56,099 nucleotides of DNA. Origin: Chloroflexota bacterium (lineage in GTDB: Bacteria; Chloroflexota; Anaerolineae; Aggregatilineales; J027). A program made the translations under genes and the position numbers. Positions 1 to 8,139 of this stretch are shown here, in pieces (position 1 is the stretch's first letter; each line of letters starts with the position of its first letter). The notes under the pieces are model-generated. The model was not told the DNA's origin. It did no database searches and saw only the letters and a program-made list of their open reading frames with translations. The stretch lies in the NCBI GenBank assembly GCA_013112715.1, contig JABFGB010000033.1:1-56099 (forward strand). The letters are read 5' to 3'.

Positions 1-1186
1 CAATAACCTCGGCATCGGTATAAATCAAAGGTTTTAGCTGGTCGGCAATCAAGCTGAGGCGGATAGCGACCCCTTCGAGTGCGGCCTGCACAATATCAAG
101 CGGGGTAGTCGAAAGATGTAACCCGATAACCCCACCCGTCGCGTTCGCCCACCAACCCGGACTGCGTTCGCCGTTCAGCAGGGGCAGAAAGGTCAGGCCA
201 TGAGCATCAGCTTCGCGGCTTCTCAAATCGGTTTCGAGCATGGCGGGGTCGAGCTTTAGCGTTTCACGTGCCCATTGGAAGATATTGCCACCTTCACTGG
301 TAGCCCCCCCGATCAGGTGATGGGGTGAATTGACTCGATAGCTCCAAAGGCCCGCAGGCACAGGGGGGATTTGTTCTATCTGGTTAATGACTATACGCAA
401 GGCTGCCGTTGTACCAATGGTGAGGGCTAACCGATTCTGCCCAATCGCGCCGACGCCGATATTGGCTGCTGCACCATCACCGATGGTTAACGTAAAAGGG
501 ATATTCTGAAGGGCGGGCCAGCGCATGGCATAATCGGGCATTAAACCAACCCGTAGACGATCATAGTCGGCCAGTTCTGGCAGGTGGGCACGATCTAATT
601 CCAAGATTTCCAGCCACGTATCATCCCATGTCAGTTTGGCCCGATTGAGCACCCCATTCCACGCCGCCGCCGAATAGCTACTGATGGCCTGACCAAACCA
701 ATGCCGCATCAGATACGCGCCGAAATCCAGCCAAGTCGCTGCCTGTTGATAGACGGCGGGTTCGGTGCGCTCGATCCATGCGATGCGTCCCGGCCAATAG
801 GCGGTGTGATGCACCACCCCCGTGCGATGGTGGGTTTCGGCGGGGTCAATCAAACGCCGCAAATACTCCACATCATCGGCACTGCGCGTGTCGGCATAGG
901 TGTAAATCGGGGTGAGTGCCCTGCCGTGTGCGTCCATGCCTAGCAGGTTTCCGCCAAAACTGGTAAGGCCAACGACCCCAATATTTTCAGCGGCGGGGTG
1001 ACGAAGAATCTCATCTATGCAGTGCTCGGTCATCTGGCGAAGGAAATCAGCATCTATTTCCGAGGCGCCGTGTGGGGTGGTCGAAAATTGATACGAGGCG
1101 CTTGTTTCGGCCAAGACGGTTAGCCGGTCATCAAATAGCAAGGCCCGTGCCGATGAACTGCCAATATCCAAAACCAATGTGTTCAT
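1..1186 (-). CDS. FGGY-family carbohydrate kinase (gluconokinase/xylulokinase-like), 3' end outside window
   Basis: ATP-dependent phosphorylation of a sugar or sugar acid in the cytoplasm. About 395 N-terminal residues are visible; the frame is open to the left edge. The start MNTLVLDIGSSSARALLF carries the FGGY phosphate-1 motif (DIGSSSARA), and further on GDGAAANIGVGAIG and LALTIGTTAALRIV match the adenosine/phosphate-2 region near the domain boundary. Family members are about 480-520 residues, so roughly 100 are missing. The pattern is closer to gluconate kinases than glycerol kinases, but the substrate cannot be read from sequence. The gene diverges from a DUF4260 gene and a perfect 16-bp palindrome lies just upstream. 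The ATG has no strong ribosome-binding site. The family is sure, the substrate is not. Confidence 0.88.
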   Translation of the reverse strand, partial: MNTLVLDIGSSSARALLFDDRLTVLAETSASYQFSTTPHGASEIDADFLRQMTEHCIDEILRHPAAENIGVVGLTSFGGNLLGMDAHGRALTPIYTYADTRSADDVEYLRRLIDPAETHHRTGVVHHTAYWPGRIAWIERTEPAVYQQAATWLDFGAYLMRHWFGQAISSYSAAAWNGVLNRAKLTWDDTWLEILELDRAHLPELADYDRLRVGLMPDYAMRWPALQNIPFTLTIGDGAAANIGVGAIGQNRLALTIGTTAALRIVINQIEQIPPVPAGLWSYRVNSPHHLIGGATSEGGNIFQWARETLKLDPAMLETDLRSREADAHGLTFLPLLNGERSPGWWANATGGVIGLHLSTTPLDIVQAALEGVAIRLSLIADQLKPLIYTDAEVI

Positions 1187-1199
1187 AGGTTGAAATGTC

Positions 1200-1215
1200 C
1201 CATTTTCGAAAATGG
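1200..1215. promoter_or_regulatory. 16-bp perfect palindrome, candidate operator
   Basis: CCATTTTCGAAAATGG is a perfect palindrome with a central CG, 13 bases upstream of the FGGY kinase ATG. A central CG within an AT-rich palindrome resembles LacI-family operators, which often control sugar kinases. No LacI regulator is visible in the window, so the regulator is unknown. The palindrome is seen directly; the operator role is inferred. Confidence 0.5.
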
Positions 1216-1269
1216 CAATACCAACGATTCAGTCAAATCGCCATTTTTATTGTCCTCCAAAATTGCTGC

Positions 1270-1298
1270 TTGACAACCGAAGCAAATCCTTATAATAT
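1270..1298 (+). promoter_or_regulatory. sigma-70-type promoter for the DUF4260 gene
   Basis: TTGACA at 1270-1275 is followed by TATAAT at 1291-1296 (15-base spacer) or the overlapping TAATAT at 1293-1298 (17-base spacer). It lies 43 bases upstream of the DUF4260 start. A partly symmetric ACTAGT-centred sequence follows near the likely transcription start. Confidence 0.6.
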
Positions 1299-1340
1299 TA
1301 GCCTTGAAAACTAATACTAGTAGTCATCAGGAGTCATGCC

Positions 1341-1733
1341 ATGTCCAGCCAAGCCGCATCCATTGCTGCCAATCCCGCAATATCTCAACCCCGACTGCTG
1401 CTGCACTTGGAAGGGCTTGCCATTTTCATCGGGGCAGTCGCGTTGTATTGGACAGAGGGATTTAGCGGCTGGTTATTTGCGCTACTGTTATTTGCCCCCG
1501 ACCTCTCGATGGTGGGGTATCTGAAAAATCCGCAGATCGGCGCGACGGTCTACAATGCCATCCACACCTTCGTGACGGCGGGAATTTTGCTTGGCATGGG
1601 GTGGAGCTTGGAAATAGACCTGCTTCTGCAATTGGGCCTCATTTTGGCGGCACACATTGGCATAGACCGGACCCTCGGCTACGGTCTCAAATATGCCACC
1701 GCGTTTAAAGAAACCCATCTGCAACGGGTGTAA
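1341..1733 (+). CDS. DUF4260 family small membrane protein
   Basis: A 130-residue protein with four hydrophobic segments (about 22-40, 45-60, 68-88 and 92-110). The pattern LEGLAIFIGAVALY, LFAPDLSMVGYL, YNAIHTF and HIGIDRTLGYGLKY is typical of DUF4260, a family of short four-helix membrane proteins of unknown function. The ATG is chosen because CAGGAG lies seven bases upstream. It has its own promoter and diverges from the sugar kinase, so the two are probably not functionally linked. Family assignment is firm; function is unknown. Confidence 0.85.
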   Translation: MSSQAASIAANPAISQPRLLLHLEGLAIFIGAVALYWTEGFSGWLFALLLFAPDLSMVGYLKNPQIGATVYNAIHTFVTAGILLGMGWSLEIDLLLQLGLILAAHIGIDRTLGYGLKYATAFKETHLQRV

Positions 1734-1794
1734 ACAGAAGTTGATATGCAAAAGGTGACATCGTTTTTTGTATCGTCACATTGGGTCTTTTTGT

Positions 1795-2322
1795 TTAGTG
1801 ATCTCTGTAATTGAGAGGGGGTTCGTAATAGCCCAACGGATACCCCTCGATAGAGTGCCTTACCCAACGGTACCTAAGGATGATAATTATCCCATCTACC
1901 ACCAGCGTAACCAAGCTGGCGGCAATTGCCAAACTGAAGATAACGTTATCATTCATGAAATCGGCGCTGATTTGAAAAATTGCCATCATCAAGGCGGCAA
2001 AAATCGCGCCATTCAAAAACCCAACCAACCATACCAGCAGAAACACCTTTTGGAATCCTCGCCCTACAACTTCAATCTCAAAAGTGGTGATTGCCAAAAA
2101 GATAAATACACCTAAGCAGGGTACTGTAGGGCAAAAACTACAGCAAAGCCCATTGAAAAATGCTGGTATAACCAGTTCCCAAAAAGTCGGCTGATAACCC
2201 GTATCAAAATACATGACCCCAGCGTTAAACATGCCTTGAAGCGAGCCATACATTGCCCCAATTGCTACTACTGTCGCACTTGCGATTAGCAAAACCATTT
2301 CCGTCGCTAGGTTTGGTCGCAT
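1795..2322 (-). CDS. hypothetical polytopic membrane protein
   Basis: A 175-residue protein with about four hydrophobic segments: LATEMVLLIASATVVAIGAM near the N-terminus, LGVFIFLAITTF, VFLLVWLVGFLNGAIFAALM and FSLAIAASLVTLVVDGIIII. A cysteine/proline-rich stretch CCSFCPTVPC joins the first and second parts and could form a disulfide or bind metal. The ATG at 2322 is preferred over an upstream TTG because GGAGGG sits four bases before it. The gene is monocistronic on the minus strand, downstream of the sigma/anti-sigma pair but separated by hairpins. I do not recognise the family. Confidence 0.6.
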   Translation of the reverse strand: MRPNLATEMVLLIASATVVAIGAMYGSLQGMFNAGVMYFDTGYQPTFWELVIPAFFNGLCCSFCPTVPCLGVFIFLAITTFEIEVVGRGFQKVFLLVWLVGFLNGAIFAALMMAIFQISADFMNDNVIFSLAIAASLVTLVVDGIIIILRYRWVRHSIEGYPLGYYEPPLNYRDH

Positions 2323-2451
2323 GTTGCCCTCCGCGTACTGATAATACACGATGGGCAACCAGAAAACGTGCTACCCACACCCCGGTGGGCATAAGGTAGC
2401 AGTATCTTTGGCTTATCTTTTACGAGTACGAGGCATTAGCGAAGATTAAAA

Positions 2452-2483
2452 CCCCCTCACCCAAGTTGATTTGAGTGAAGGGG
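2452..2483 (-). terminator. probable terminator of the anti-sigma/esterase gene
   Basis: CCCCCTCACCCAA (2452-2464) pairs imperfectly with TTGAGTGAAGGGG (2471-2483), just after the stop codon of the long minus-strand gene. Read on the minus strand the stem is followed by TTTTAATC. A second hairpin (GCTACC/GGTAGC, about 2370-2401) lies beyond it. Confidence 0.55.
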
Positions 2484-2491
2484 TGTGGAAT

Positions 2492-5149
2492 TTATTCGCG
2501 TTCCTCCGTTCCGAAGAAATGAATCAGCATATCATCGAGTAGGCCGCGCCAATTGCCCCATGAATGACCCTCATTCACCTCTACCGTCGTCAATTGATAG
2601 CCGCGCCGTTCGATCACCGTCCGCAGTGGGGTAATATCTACATCCCATTCCGGCGTGCCAGCACTTATCCAGATGTTGACCGAACGGGTCATATCTTGGC
2701 GGTACAAATCCAACAAGGTGTCATCGAAAGATGGGGACTGCGCCGCGACCAAGCCAAACTCCATCAGACCCGTCGGATTCTTGATAGCTGCAAATAAAGC
2801 CGCCTGCCCTCCCAACGACGTGCCTAGAATCAAGCGACGGTTGGCGTGAGCATCAGTCGAATACTCCATATCAATGCTGCCAGCCAACATCTGCATGAAA
2901 TCGGCGAAGGCGGTATTGTTGGTATAGGCTTCATCGCGCACATTCTCCGAGCCATTGGGAGAGGCACGCACATCCACAAACACCGCAATCACGGGTTCAA
3001 TCTTGCCCGCCGCGATGAGATTGTCCAAGATAATCGGCAGTGCTCCCAAGCGTTCATCAGCATAATCCTGACCATCCAGCACATAGATAACAGGCAGGTT
3101 GTCCAATTCCCCATAATTGGCCGGGGTGTAGACCTGATATGTCAAAGCATACCCTGACATTGAGGCAACCATTGTTTGGGGGTCGGTCAACGTACCTTGT
3201 GGGACACCCTCGCGGCGTTCTGTCCACTCTGAAGGGATGGAATCAGGCATCCGCAGTTCGGAATTTGGCCCATCGCCACTCCATTGTTGCTGCGGATTCG
3301 CAGGGTCGAGTAGCCATGTCCCCCCATTGACCACGATCTGGTAATCAAGGCGGGCGCTACTGGGAAATTCGGCCAGTGCGATCCACAAGTCCGTGCCACT
3401 CAAATTCTGTCCGAGCAAAGCGCCATCCGCCAACCAGCCATTAAAATCACCGCGCCATTCAACTGTCAATGCCTCACCCCGATAGAGAAATGCCACCGTC
3501 GTGCCGTCCACATACGGAATTTGACCAGCGGTCTGCCAATCCTCCCATAAGGCGTCCAAGCGGTTCTGGCGTTCGGCAGGGTCACTTATCGCCATTAACG
3601 TATCGAGGGCATTAGCTAATTCAGCGGGGGTGCCAGCGGGGGCGGTCTCAATTGGCGGGGCGAGCACATCGGTCAGGGCCTCATCGGGAAACAGATCAAG
3701 GAACGAAACCACCGGGGTATCCACAAAATGGATAATGCCGTTGGTGGCAATCACATCCCCTTTGGTCACTTTGGCGCGGTTGTTGATGATAAGGGTCGCG
3801 GGCTGGGTATCACTCCAACGAGCATTCACCGTGTTGACGGATTCTTCACCCTCACCACCCCATGAGCTACGCACTACCTCCTGCTTGGCTAATTGTTCCT
3901 GCGACCACAGTCCAGAGAGCAGATGGGCCAGCACAAAGTTTTGGAGGGCTTCATTGGCTTCCGGTGTAAAAAAGACTAGACGGCGAAAATCTTCTACGGT
4001 GCCACTATTCGGGAAGGTTGCACGCATAGCAGCATTGTCGGGCACAAACAAAGTGAATAGCCCCATATTTCGGCAAACCACATGCCATATCCAAGCGCTA
4101 TTTCCGCTCTGCAACCCATCCAATGCCATCTTGAAATAGCTGTAATCAGGGTTATCGGCCAGCACATCACATACCGTCGGCGCAGTTTCGATAGTGTCTA
4201 TACCCTGATAGGCAGTCAGGAACGATCTAGCCGTCACCAGCGGCGCATCCAAAATATGCACGTACCCGTTGGCGGCTTCAATGGTTTGGGTGATATGCGC
4301 CATTCCATTGAGCAATAACGCGCCGTTGGCATCATACCCCAATTGGAGTTTGCTGCCATAACTATAACCGCCGCGTTCAAAATAACCGCGTACCTCCGGC
4401 GGTAAGGCCGCCAATTGGTCACGCGACCACGCATCATTCACGACATAGCTGAACAGATAGCCCTCCCAATCCGACGACCCCTCCGCAATGACCGGCGCGA
4501 TCTCCGCTTGAATCGGCTCAAAAACATCATTGGGGAGGACAAAAATCGTGATGGGTTCGCTTTGGGTAACGTTGGTTAGCCATCCACTGGCGGCAATCGC
4601 GGCGGCAAAGTGGCTGAGATCGGGATCGGCTTGCAGCACATCATAGGCTGTCGGCAATGTGGGAAGCGGCGTCCCGGTCTGACCGAGCAAAGTAGCCTGC
4701 CCGGTGTGATAAACGATTGGGTCAGATTCTTCGGCTGGGAACAGCCCGTCAATACCTTGCGCCAAAACGAATGTGCCAAATAGCACCAAAATTAAGGCGG
4801 CGACCAACGCCAATGAGCCGCGTAGATAGCGGATTTTCAGCAAGGGTATCTGTGCATGATTTAACATGGATGGGTTCTCCGGTTTTGGTAGGGTCTTGGT
4901 AGGAGCGAACGGAGCAATTGGCACAATCCGACGGCTGGTAGATGGCGCAGGCAATTTTAAGGGCGGCAACGTGGCGGCAGAATCCTCGGCAGCGGCTTGC
5001 ACGGCCTGTGCAATGGTTTGCCATTCTTTCAGATCGGCTTGGCAAGAGGGGCAAGTTTGCAGATGGGCTTCCACTGCACTCTGCTCGGCTTCGCTCAACG
5101 TGCCATTGATATAAAATGGCAGCAGGTCACGTGGGTGATTATTCAGCAT
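2492..5149 (-). CDS. anti-sigma factor fused to two fasciclin domains and an enterochelin-esterase-like hydrolase
   Basis: An 885-residue single-pass membrane protein. Domains in order: an N-terminal zinc-finger anti-sigma domain (H29-x3-C33-x2-C36 in AHLQTCPSC), a linker, a transmembrane helix (about 112-133), two FAS1 fasciclin repeats (about 165-310 and 320-490), a beta-sandwich (about 550-650), and an esterase D-type alpha/beta hydrolase (about 650-880). The hydrolase has nucleophile elbow GTSLGG (Ser near 776) and a late His in EGHSWGNW (near 861). By topology the zinc finger is cytosolic and the rest extracytoplasmic. ATG 5149 is chosen over 5158 because AGGAG is well spaced only for it. 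It overlaps the sigma gene by 11 bases, so the pair is co-translated. Anti-sigma/FAS1 and esterase parts are each familiar; the three-part fusion is unusual. Confidence 0.87.
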   Translation of the reverse strand: MLNNHPRDLLPFYINGTLSEAEQSAVEAHLQTCPSCQADLKEWQTIAQAVQAAAEDSAATLPPLKLPAPSTSRRIVPIAPFAPTKTLPKPENPSMLNHAQIPLLKIRYLRGSLALVAALILVLFGTFVLAQGIDGLFPAEESDPIVYHTGQATLLGQTGTPLPTLPTAYDVLQADPDLSHFAAAIAASGWLTNVTQSEPITIFVLPNDVFEPIQAEIAPVIAEGSSDWEGYLFSYVVNDAWSRDQLAALPPEVRGYFERGGYSYGSKLQLGYDANGALLLNGMAHITQTIEAANGYVHILDAPLVTARSFLTAYQGIDTIETAPTVCDVLADNPDYSYFKMALDGLQSGNSAWIWHVVCRNMGLFTLFVPDNAAMRATFPNSGTVEDFRRLVFFTPEANEALQNFVLAHLLSGLWSQEQLAKQEVVRSSWGGEGEESVNTVNARWSDTQPATLIINNRAKVTKGDVIATNGIIHFVDTPVVSFLDLFPDEALTDVLAPPIETAPAGTPAELANALDTLMAISDPAERQNRLDALWEDWQTAGQIPYVDGTTVAFLYRGEALTVEWRGDFNGWLADGALLGQNLSGTDLWIALAEFPSSARLDYQIVVNGGTWLLDPANPQQQWSGDGPNSELRMPDSIPSEWTERREGVPQGTLTDPQTMVASMSGYALTYQVYTPANYGELDNLPVIYVLDGQDYADERLGALPIILDNLIAAGKIEPVIAVFVDVRASPNGSENVRDEAYTNNTAFADFMQMLAGSIDMEYSTDAHANRRLILGTSLGGQAALFAAIKNPTGLMEFGLVAAQSPSFDDTLLDLYRQDMTRSVNIWISAGTPEWDVDITPLRTVIERRGYQLTTVEVNEGHSWGNWRGLLDDMLIHFFGTEERE

Positions 5150-5702
5150 GGGGTACATCTCCTAACAGTTGGCGAAGGCTTTGGCGGGCGCGATGCAGGC
5201 GGCTTTTCAGGGTATTCAGCGGTACCCCCAATTGACTGGCGGCGTCTGGCCCGGACATCCCACGAAAAAAGACTAATTCGAGGGCCTCCTGTTGTTCGAG
5301 AGGCAATTGGCGGATGGCCTGTCGTAGCGCATCTTGTTCGACCGCTTGGTCAAATGCAGCAGCCGGATTCGTTTGGTCGGCAGGGTCGGGGCGGTCATCA
5401 TTGAGTGGGGTGTGTTCAGGAAGGCGACAGCGTTCACGGGTTTTGCTGGCTTGGCGCTTGGCGATGGCGACTAACCAAGTCCGGACTTGGCTTTCACCTC
5501 GAAATCGCCCTGCTCCCTGCCATGCCGCCATCATGACATCTTGCAGCACTTCTTCGGCCAGATTCCGCTCCCCCACTTCATGGATGAGCAAATTAAGCAG
5601 GGCCATGCCGTGCCGCGCATACAACTCATGCAAAGCCCCCACATCGCCACTTGCCATCGCCGCGATTAGGCCTTGATCTGGGTCGGTGGATCGGTTTTGC
5701 AT
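5139..5702 (-). CDS. ECF-type RNA polymerase sigma factor
   Basis: A 187-residue group 4 sigma factor. Region 2 includes HELYARHGMALLNLL, NLAEEVLQDVMMAAW and FRGESQVRTWLVAIAKRQA; region 4 includes LPLEQQEALELVFFRGMSG and the helix-turn-helix LGVPLNTLKSRLHRARQSLR. It directs transcription of a small regulon and is presumably held by the membrane anti-sigma protein encoded by the overlapping downstream gene. ATG 5702 is preferred to 5744 because AGAGAGG precedes it at about seven bases and the usual family N-terminus starts there. TTGGAG boxes upstream may be its control region. Confidence 0.92.
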   Translation of the reverse strand: MQNRSTDPDQGLIAAMASGDVGALHELYARHGMALLNLLIHEVGERNLAEEVLQDVMMAAWQGAGRFRGESQVRTWLVAIAKRQASKTRERCRLPEHTPLNDDRPDPADQTNPAAAFDQAVEQDALRQAIRQLPLEQQEALELVFFRGMSGPDAASQLGVPLNTLKSRLHRARQSLRQLLGDVPHAE

Positions 5703-5783
5703 GAACCACCTCTCTTGGTGTGATTGGTTGGCCGAATGTGCCATGCCGGATGTCTGTTCCTTTCGCTCCTATCTGCATTAGTA

Positions 5784-5836
5784 CCAGATTTGGAGTGAAA
5801 GGTTGCATCCTCTCCAAAAAATACCCAACTTGGAGA
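5784..5836. promoter_or_regulatory. cluster of TTGGAG boxes between divergent genes
   Basis: CCAGATTTGGAG (5784-5795) and CCCAACTTGGAG (5824-5835) are direct repeats 40 bases apart. TCTCCAA (5811-5817) pairs perfectly with TTGGAGA (5830-5836). They sit between the sigma factor gene and the divergent 5919 gene, so they may bind a regulator of either. The repeats are seen directly; the role is inferred. Confidence 0.4.
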
Positions 5837-5837
5837 T

Positions 5838-5866
5838 TTTAGTATTTTTTACATACCGATTATAAT
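5838..5866 (+). promoter_or_regulatory. weak promoter candidate
   Basis: TATAAT at 5861-5866 with a poor -35 (TTTAGT, 5838-5843) at 17 bases, 53 bases upstream of the 5919 start. The -10 is consensus and the -35 is not, so an activator or alternative sigma factor may be needed. Confidence 0.35.
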
Positions 5867-5918
5867 TAGTAATATCGTTTCAAAAACCAAACAATCAAAG
5901 TAGGCTTTGGAGGGAACC

Positions 5919-6470
5919 ATGTCTAAATTTCAATCGTTTAGTCCGGATTGCGAGTCCATTGGTCAGGGCATGATGATGTTTATGAGTGCCATCACCGTGG
6001 ATGAATTTCAAGACATTTTGGAAAAACATGGCTTAAAACAGGTAGAACTAGAAAAATGGTATCCCCAACAGAATTGGCTGGATGTACTCAATGATATTGC
6101 CGCCAGTGAAGCGGGGAATGCGTCGCAGATGTTTATTTCCATCGGCATGAAGGTGATCGAAACCGCCAAATTCCCTGCTGAAATCAGCAATATGGATATT
6201 CATACCCTGCTTTCCATTTGGAATAACGTCTATCAGACCAACCATCGCGGCACCGATATTGGCGGCATGGAATATACCAAAGTTGGCGACAAACATATCC
6301 AAATGAAAATCCGTATCCCCTTCCCCGACGATTTGGAATATGGCGTCTATTGGGGCATCGCACGACGGTTTTTACCCCCCAGCACGAATTTCGCGGTGAC
6401 GTATGATGAAAACACCCCGCGTCGGGAACACGGGGGCACGCATACCGTTATTCACATCAAGTGGGAGTAA
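5919..6470 (+). CDS. hypothetical cytosolic protein
   Basis: A 183-residue soluble protein with no signal peptide or membrane segment. It looks alpha/beta: a helical first half (ITVDEFQDILEKHGLKQVEL, WLDVLNDIAAS) and a strand-rich C-terminus (KHIQMKIRIPFPDD, THTVIHIKWE). The layout loosely recalls small-molecule-binding folds such as V4R or heme-NO-binding domains, but no diagnostic motif is visible and I do not assign one. ATG 5919 is selected because GGAGGG lies four bases upstream; an in-frame TTG at 5907 is less likely. It is followed by a strong bidirectional terminator, so it is a single-gene transcript. Confidence 0.65.
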   Translation: MSKFQSFSPDCESIGQGMMMFMSAITVDEFQDILEKHGLKQVELEKWYPQQNWLDVLNDIAASEAGNASQMFISIGMKVIETAKFPAEISNMDIHTLLSIWNNVYQTNHRGTDIGGMEYTKVGDKHIQMKIRIPFPDDLEYGVYWGIARRFLPPSTNFAVTYDENTPRREHGGTHTVIHIKWE

Positions 6471-6520
6471 GGGGCTAGTTCCCCACTCCAGCCACAGGGT
6501 TTGATTCGCTGATTCCTTGA

Positions 6521-6551
6521 GAAATCTCCCCTACTGGTCGGGAGATTTTTC
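6521..6551. terminator. bidirectional rho-independent terminator
   Basis: AAATCTCCC (6522-6530) pairs perfectly with GGGAGATTT (6540-6548) around a nine-base loop. T-runs lie on both strands. It separates the plus-strand 5919 gene from the convergent minus-strand 6550 gene and touches the stop codon of the latter. Confidence 0.85.
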
Positions 6552-6999
6552 AGTCCTGTATGCAGAGAGGGAGTGATAATAGTGCCGTCGCCCGCTGCCA
6601 TTCGTGAGCGCCATTTGGCATCTTGCCCAATATCTCCAAAATGGCGGGAAGGCTACTTTCGATTATCTCACGCGAGAGTGGGCGGTGAATATCCACTATT
6701 TTGAACAACAGATGAGGCTGATTAAGAAAGCCGATTAGCCAATTGCCCAATGTATAGGCGGTCATGGGTCTGCCTAGATAACCGTGTTGGTCACGCAGGT
6801 GGCTGGCGAGATTGGGCAGGTGGTGTTCATAGACGCGGCGCACATCGTTGAGCGATTCCACCAATAGGTCGTAATCCAGCGATTTTACCAATTCGTAGTA
6901 GTCCGCATTCGCGTAGATTTGCGCGTGAGACATGCGAAGGAAGGATTCGATTTGTTCAAGTGGGATGCCGATGTGCTTTGCCAGCAGTTGTGCGACCAT
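6550..6999 (-). CDS. hypothetical all-alpha protein
   Basis: A 149-residue, apparently all-helical soluble protein (MVAQLLAKHIGIPLEQIESF at the start, then LLVESLNDVRRVYEHHLPNL, and SLPAILEILGKMPNG near the end). No catalytic motif is recognisable. GGGG lies about eight bases before the ATG. It converges on the 5919 gene through a shared terminator and has its own transcript. Its C-terminal half, with conserved-looking Trp and Pro, could be a protein-interaction domain, but this is a guess. Confidence 0.55.
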   Translation of the reverse strand: MVAQLLAKHIGIPLEQIESFLRMSHAQIYANADYYELVKSLDYDLLVESLNDVRRVYEHHLPNLASHLRDQHGYLGRPMTAYTLGNWLIGFLNQPHLLFKIVDIHRPLSREIIESSLPAILEILGKMPNGAHEWQRATALLSLPLCIQD

Positions 7000-7175
7000 G
7001 TTTTATTTCCCCATCGCTTGTACGACCAGATTCATCTAATTATTAAGGCAAGGCTTGCATAAGATATAGTGCCAGAGTCCACGAACTTGTGTGACAGGTG
7101 TCATGTTCATACTAAATGCGGGCATGTCGCACACCTGATCACCATCGTCTAACGGCAGTCGAAATCAAAACAAAA

Positions 7176-7220
7176 TTTAGGGAAACTCAACCCCCTTCAA
7201 GCGGCCTGATTTTCCCTAAA
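7176..7220. repeat. 10-bp perfect inverted repeat, TTTAGGGAAA arms
   Basis: TTTAGGGAAA (7176-7185) and TTTCCCTAAA (7211-7220) flank a 25-base loop. The same decamer forms a perfect 20-bp palindrome at 37325-37344 and occurs once more at 41476-41485. It could be a hairpin or a binding site. Confidence 0.6.
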
Positions 7221-7309
7221 CAGGCCATTCCCATAAAATTCCCACTAGCGCATTGGGCCTTCGTCCGGTAAAACTATATAAGTTGCGTATAAGCAGCAGC
7301 ACTAACCTG

Positions 7310-7350
7310 CTGTGAAGGTTATTGCTTTGCCTTTTTACCCACCTTCACAG
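7310..7350. repeat. 10-bp perfect inverted repeat, CTGTGAAGGT arms
   Basis: CTGTGAAGGT (7310-7319) and ACCTTCACAG (7341-7350) flank a 21-base loop, 31 bases upstream of the -35 box of the XRE gene. Possible operator or the end of a small element. Confidence 0.6.
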
Positions 7351-7352
7351 AT

Positions 7353-7374
7353 GAGTCATAGCGATCTTTGACTC
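7353..7374. promoter_or_regulatory. GAGTCA/TGACTC dyad upstream of the XRE promoter
   Basis: GAGTCA (7353-7358) and TGACTC (7369-7374) form a dyad ending six bases before the -35 box. XRE regulators often bind short dyads at their own promoters, so autoregulation is plausible. Confidence 0.4.
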
Positions 7375-7380
7375 AGGTAA

Positions 7381-7409
7381 TTGACAAGTTAGGTAGAAGT
7401 TTGTATACT
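7381..7409 (+). promoter_or_regulatory. near-consensus sigma-70 promoter for the XRE gene
   Basis: TTGACA (7381-7386), a 17-base spacer, then TATACT (7404-7409). The ATG of the XRE gene is 28 bases downstream. This is the best promoter match in the window. Confidence 0.8.
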
Positions 7410-7437
7410 GAAGCATGTCACGAGGAGATAGGTTTCG

Positions 7438-7731
7438 ATGATCCTTAAAAATCGTCTGGCGGAACTCATGGCTGAATATGGTCGTAAAACAGGGAACCGC
7501 CTGACTCAGGACGATTTGTCGCAAGAAACCAAAGTCGCCCAAAGCACCATATCCGCATACGTGACAAATAAAGTGCGACGGTATGATGCGCGCATAGTCG
7601 AAACCTTTCTAGAGTTTTTTGGGTGCAGTGTGACCGAATTCTTTGTGCTGGATGAAGGCATTGCCGAAGACCGGCTGGACGAGGAAAACGGGCACAGGCC
7701 CCAAAGAGTATCTCAAGGTCAGAACGCCTGA
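7438..7731 (+). CDS. XRE (Cro/C1-type) helix-turn-helix regulator
   Basis: A 97-residue DNA-binding protein. The helix-turn-helix spans about residues 20-55: LTQDDLSQETKVAQSTISAY, then LEFFGCSVTEFF typical of the last helix of the XRE fold. A short charged tail (about 75-97) follows. CGAGGAGATAGG provides the ribosome-binding site. It has a near-consensus promoter with inverted repeats upstream and stands at the left end of the candidate origin and replication region. It probably represses its own promoter or controls the replication gene, as in phages and plasmids; that role is inferred from position. Confidence 0.88.
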   Translation: MILKNRLAELMAEYGRKTGNRLTQDDLSQETKVAQSTISAYVTNKVRRYDARIVETFLEFFGCSVTEFFVLDEGIAEDRLDEENGHRPQRVSQGQNA

Positions 7732-8085
7732 GCCACCTTGGGGGCCTGCGGTTTGCGCTACTCAGGTTGATTTTGAGGAGCCTGTAGCGCCGCACCGTTA
7801 CGTGCGTCGTGGTGAAAGTGCAGGGGATCACCAAAAACGCTATAAACGATTGTATCACACCTGAGAAAATAGACAAGTCTCCCAACAATCGTCATTTTCT
7901 CCCCTGCTCCGAGAGATACCCCTACCTCAAAGCAAGGTCGGGTATCCTGAAGTGGGACTTCATTTACTTCGTGTTGAATGCGTATGACAAGGAAATGTGA
8001 TAGAAAGCAGCCAACTTGCCAAGCAGACTACATTCGGAGTATAATCTGAAAATCTCTAGTTAGGACTGATGTTCTAATTTTAGAG

Positions 8086-8128
8086 ACAGGAAAAACCCCG
8101 TGTTGGATGGGGTGGGGTGAAGTCCTGT
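8086..8128. repeat. nested hairpin upstream of the tandem repeats
   Basis: ACAGGA (8086-8091) pairs with TCCTGT (8123-8128), and within it ACCCC (8095-8099) pairs with GGGGT (8109-8113). It could terminate the XRE transcript or form a structured origin element. Confidence 0.45.
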
Positions 8129-8139
8129 TTAAGATTCTG

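Larger units (their letters stand above)
7000..7437. other. 438-base intergenic region rich in inverted repeats
   Basis: No credible gene. It contains three separate inverted repeats (7176-7220, 7310-7350, 7353-7374) and the promoter of the XRE regulator, listed individually. It borders the replicon-like module on its left and may mark its boundary. Confidence 0.5.

Noticed and set aside
7809..8000. 63-codon open frame downstream of the XRE gene
   Set aside because: No ribosome-binding site and no recognisable protein features; it lies in a non-coding stretch before the origin-like repeats.
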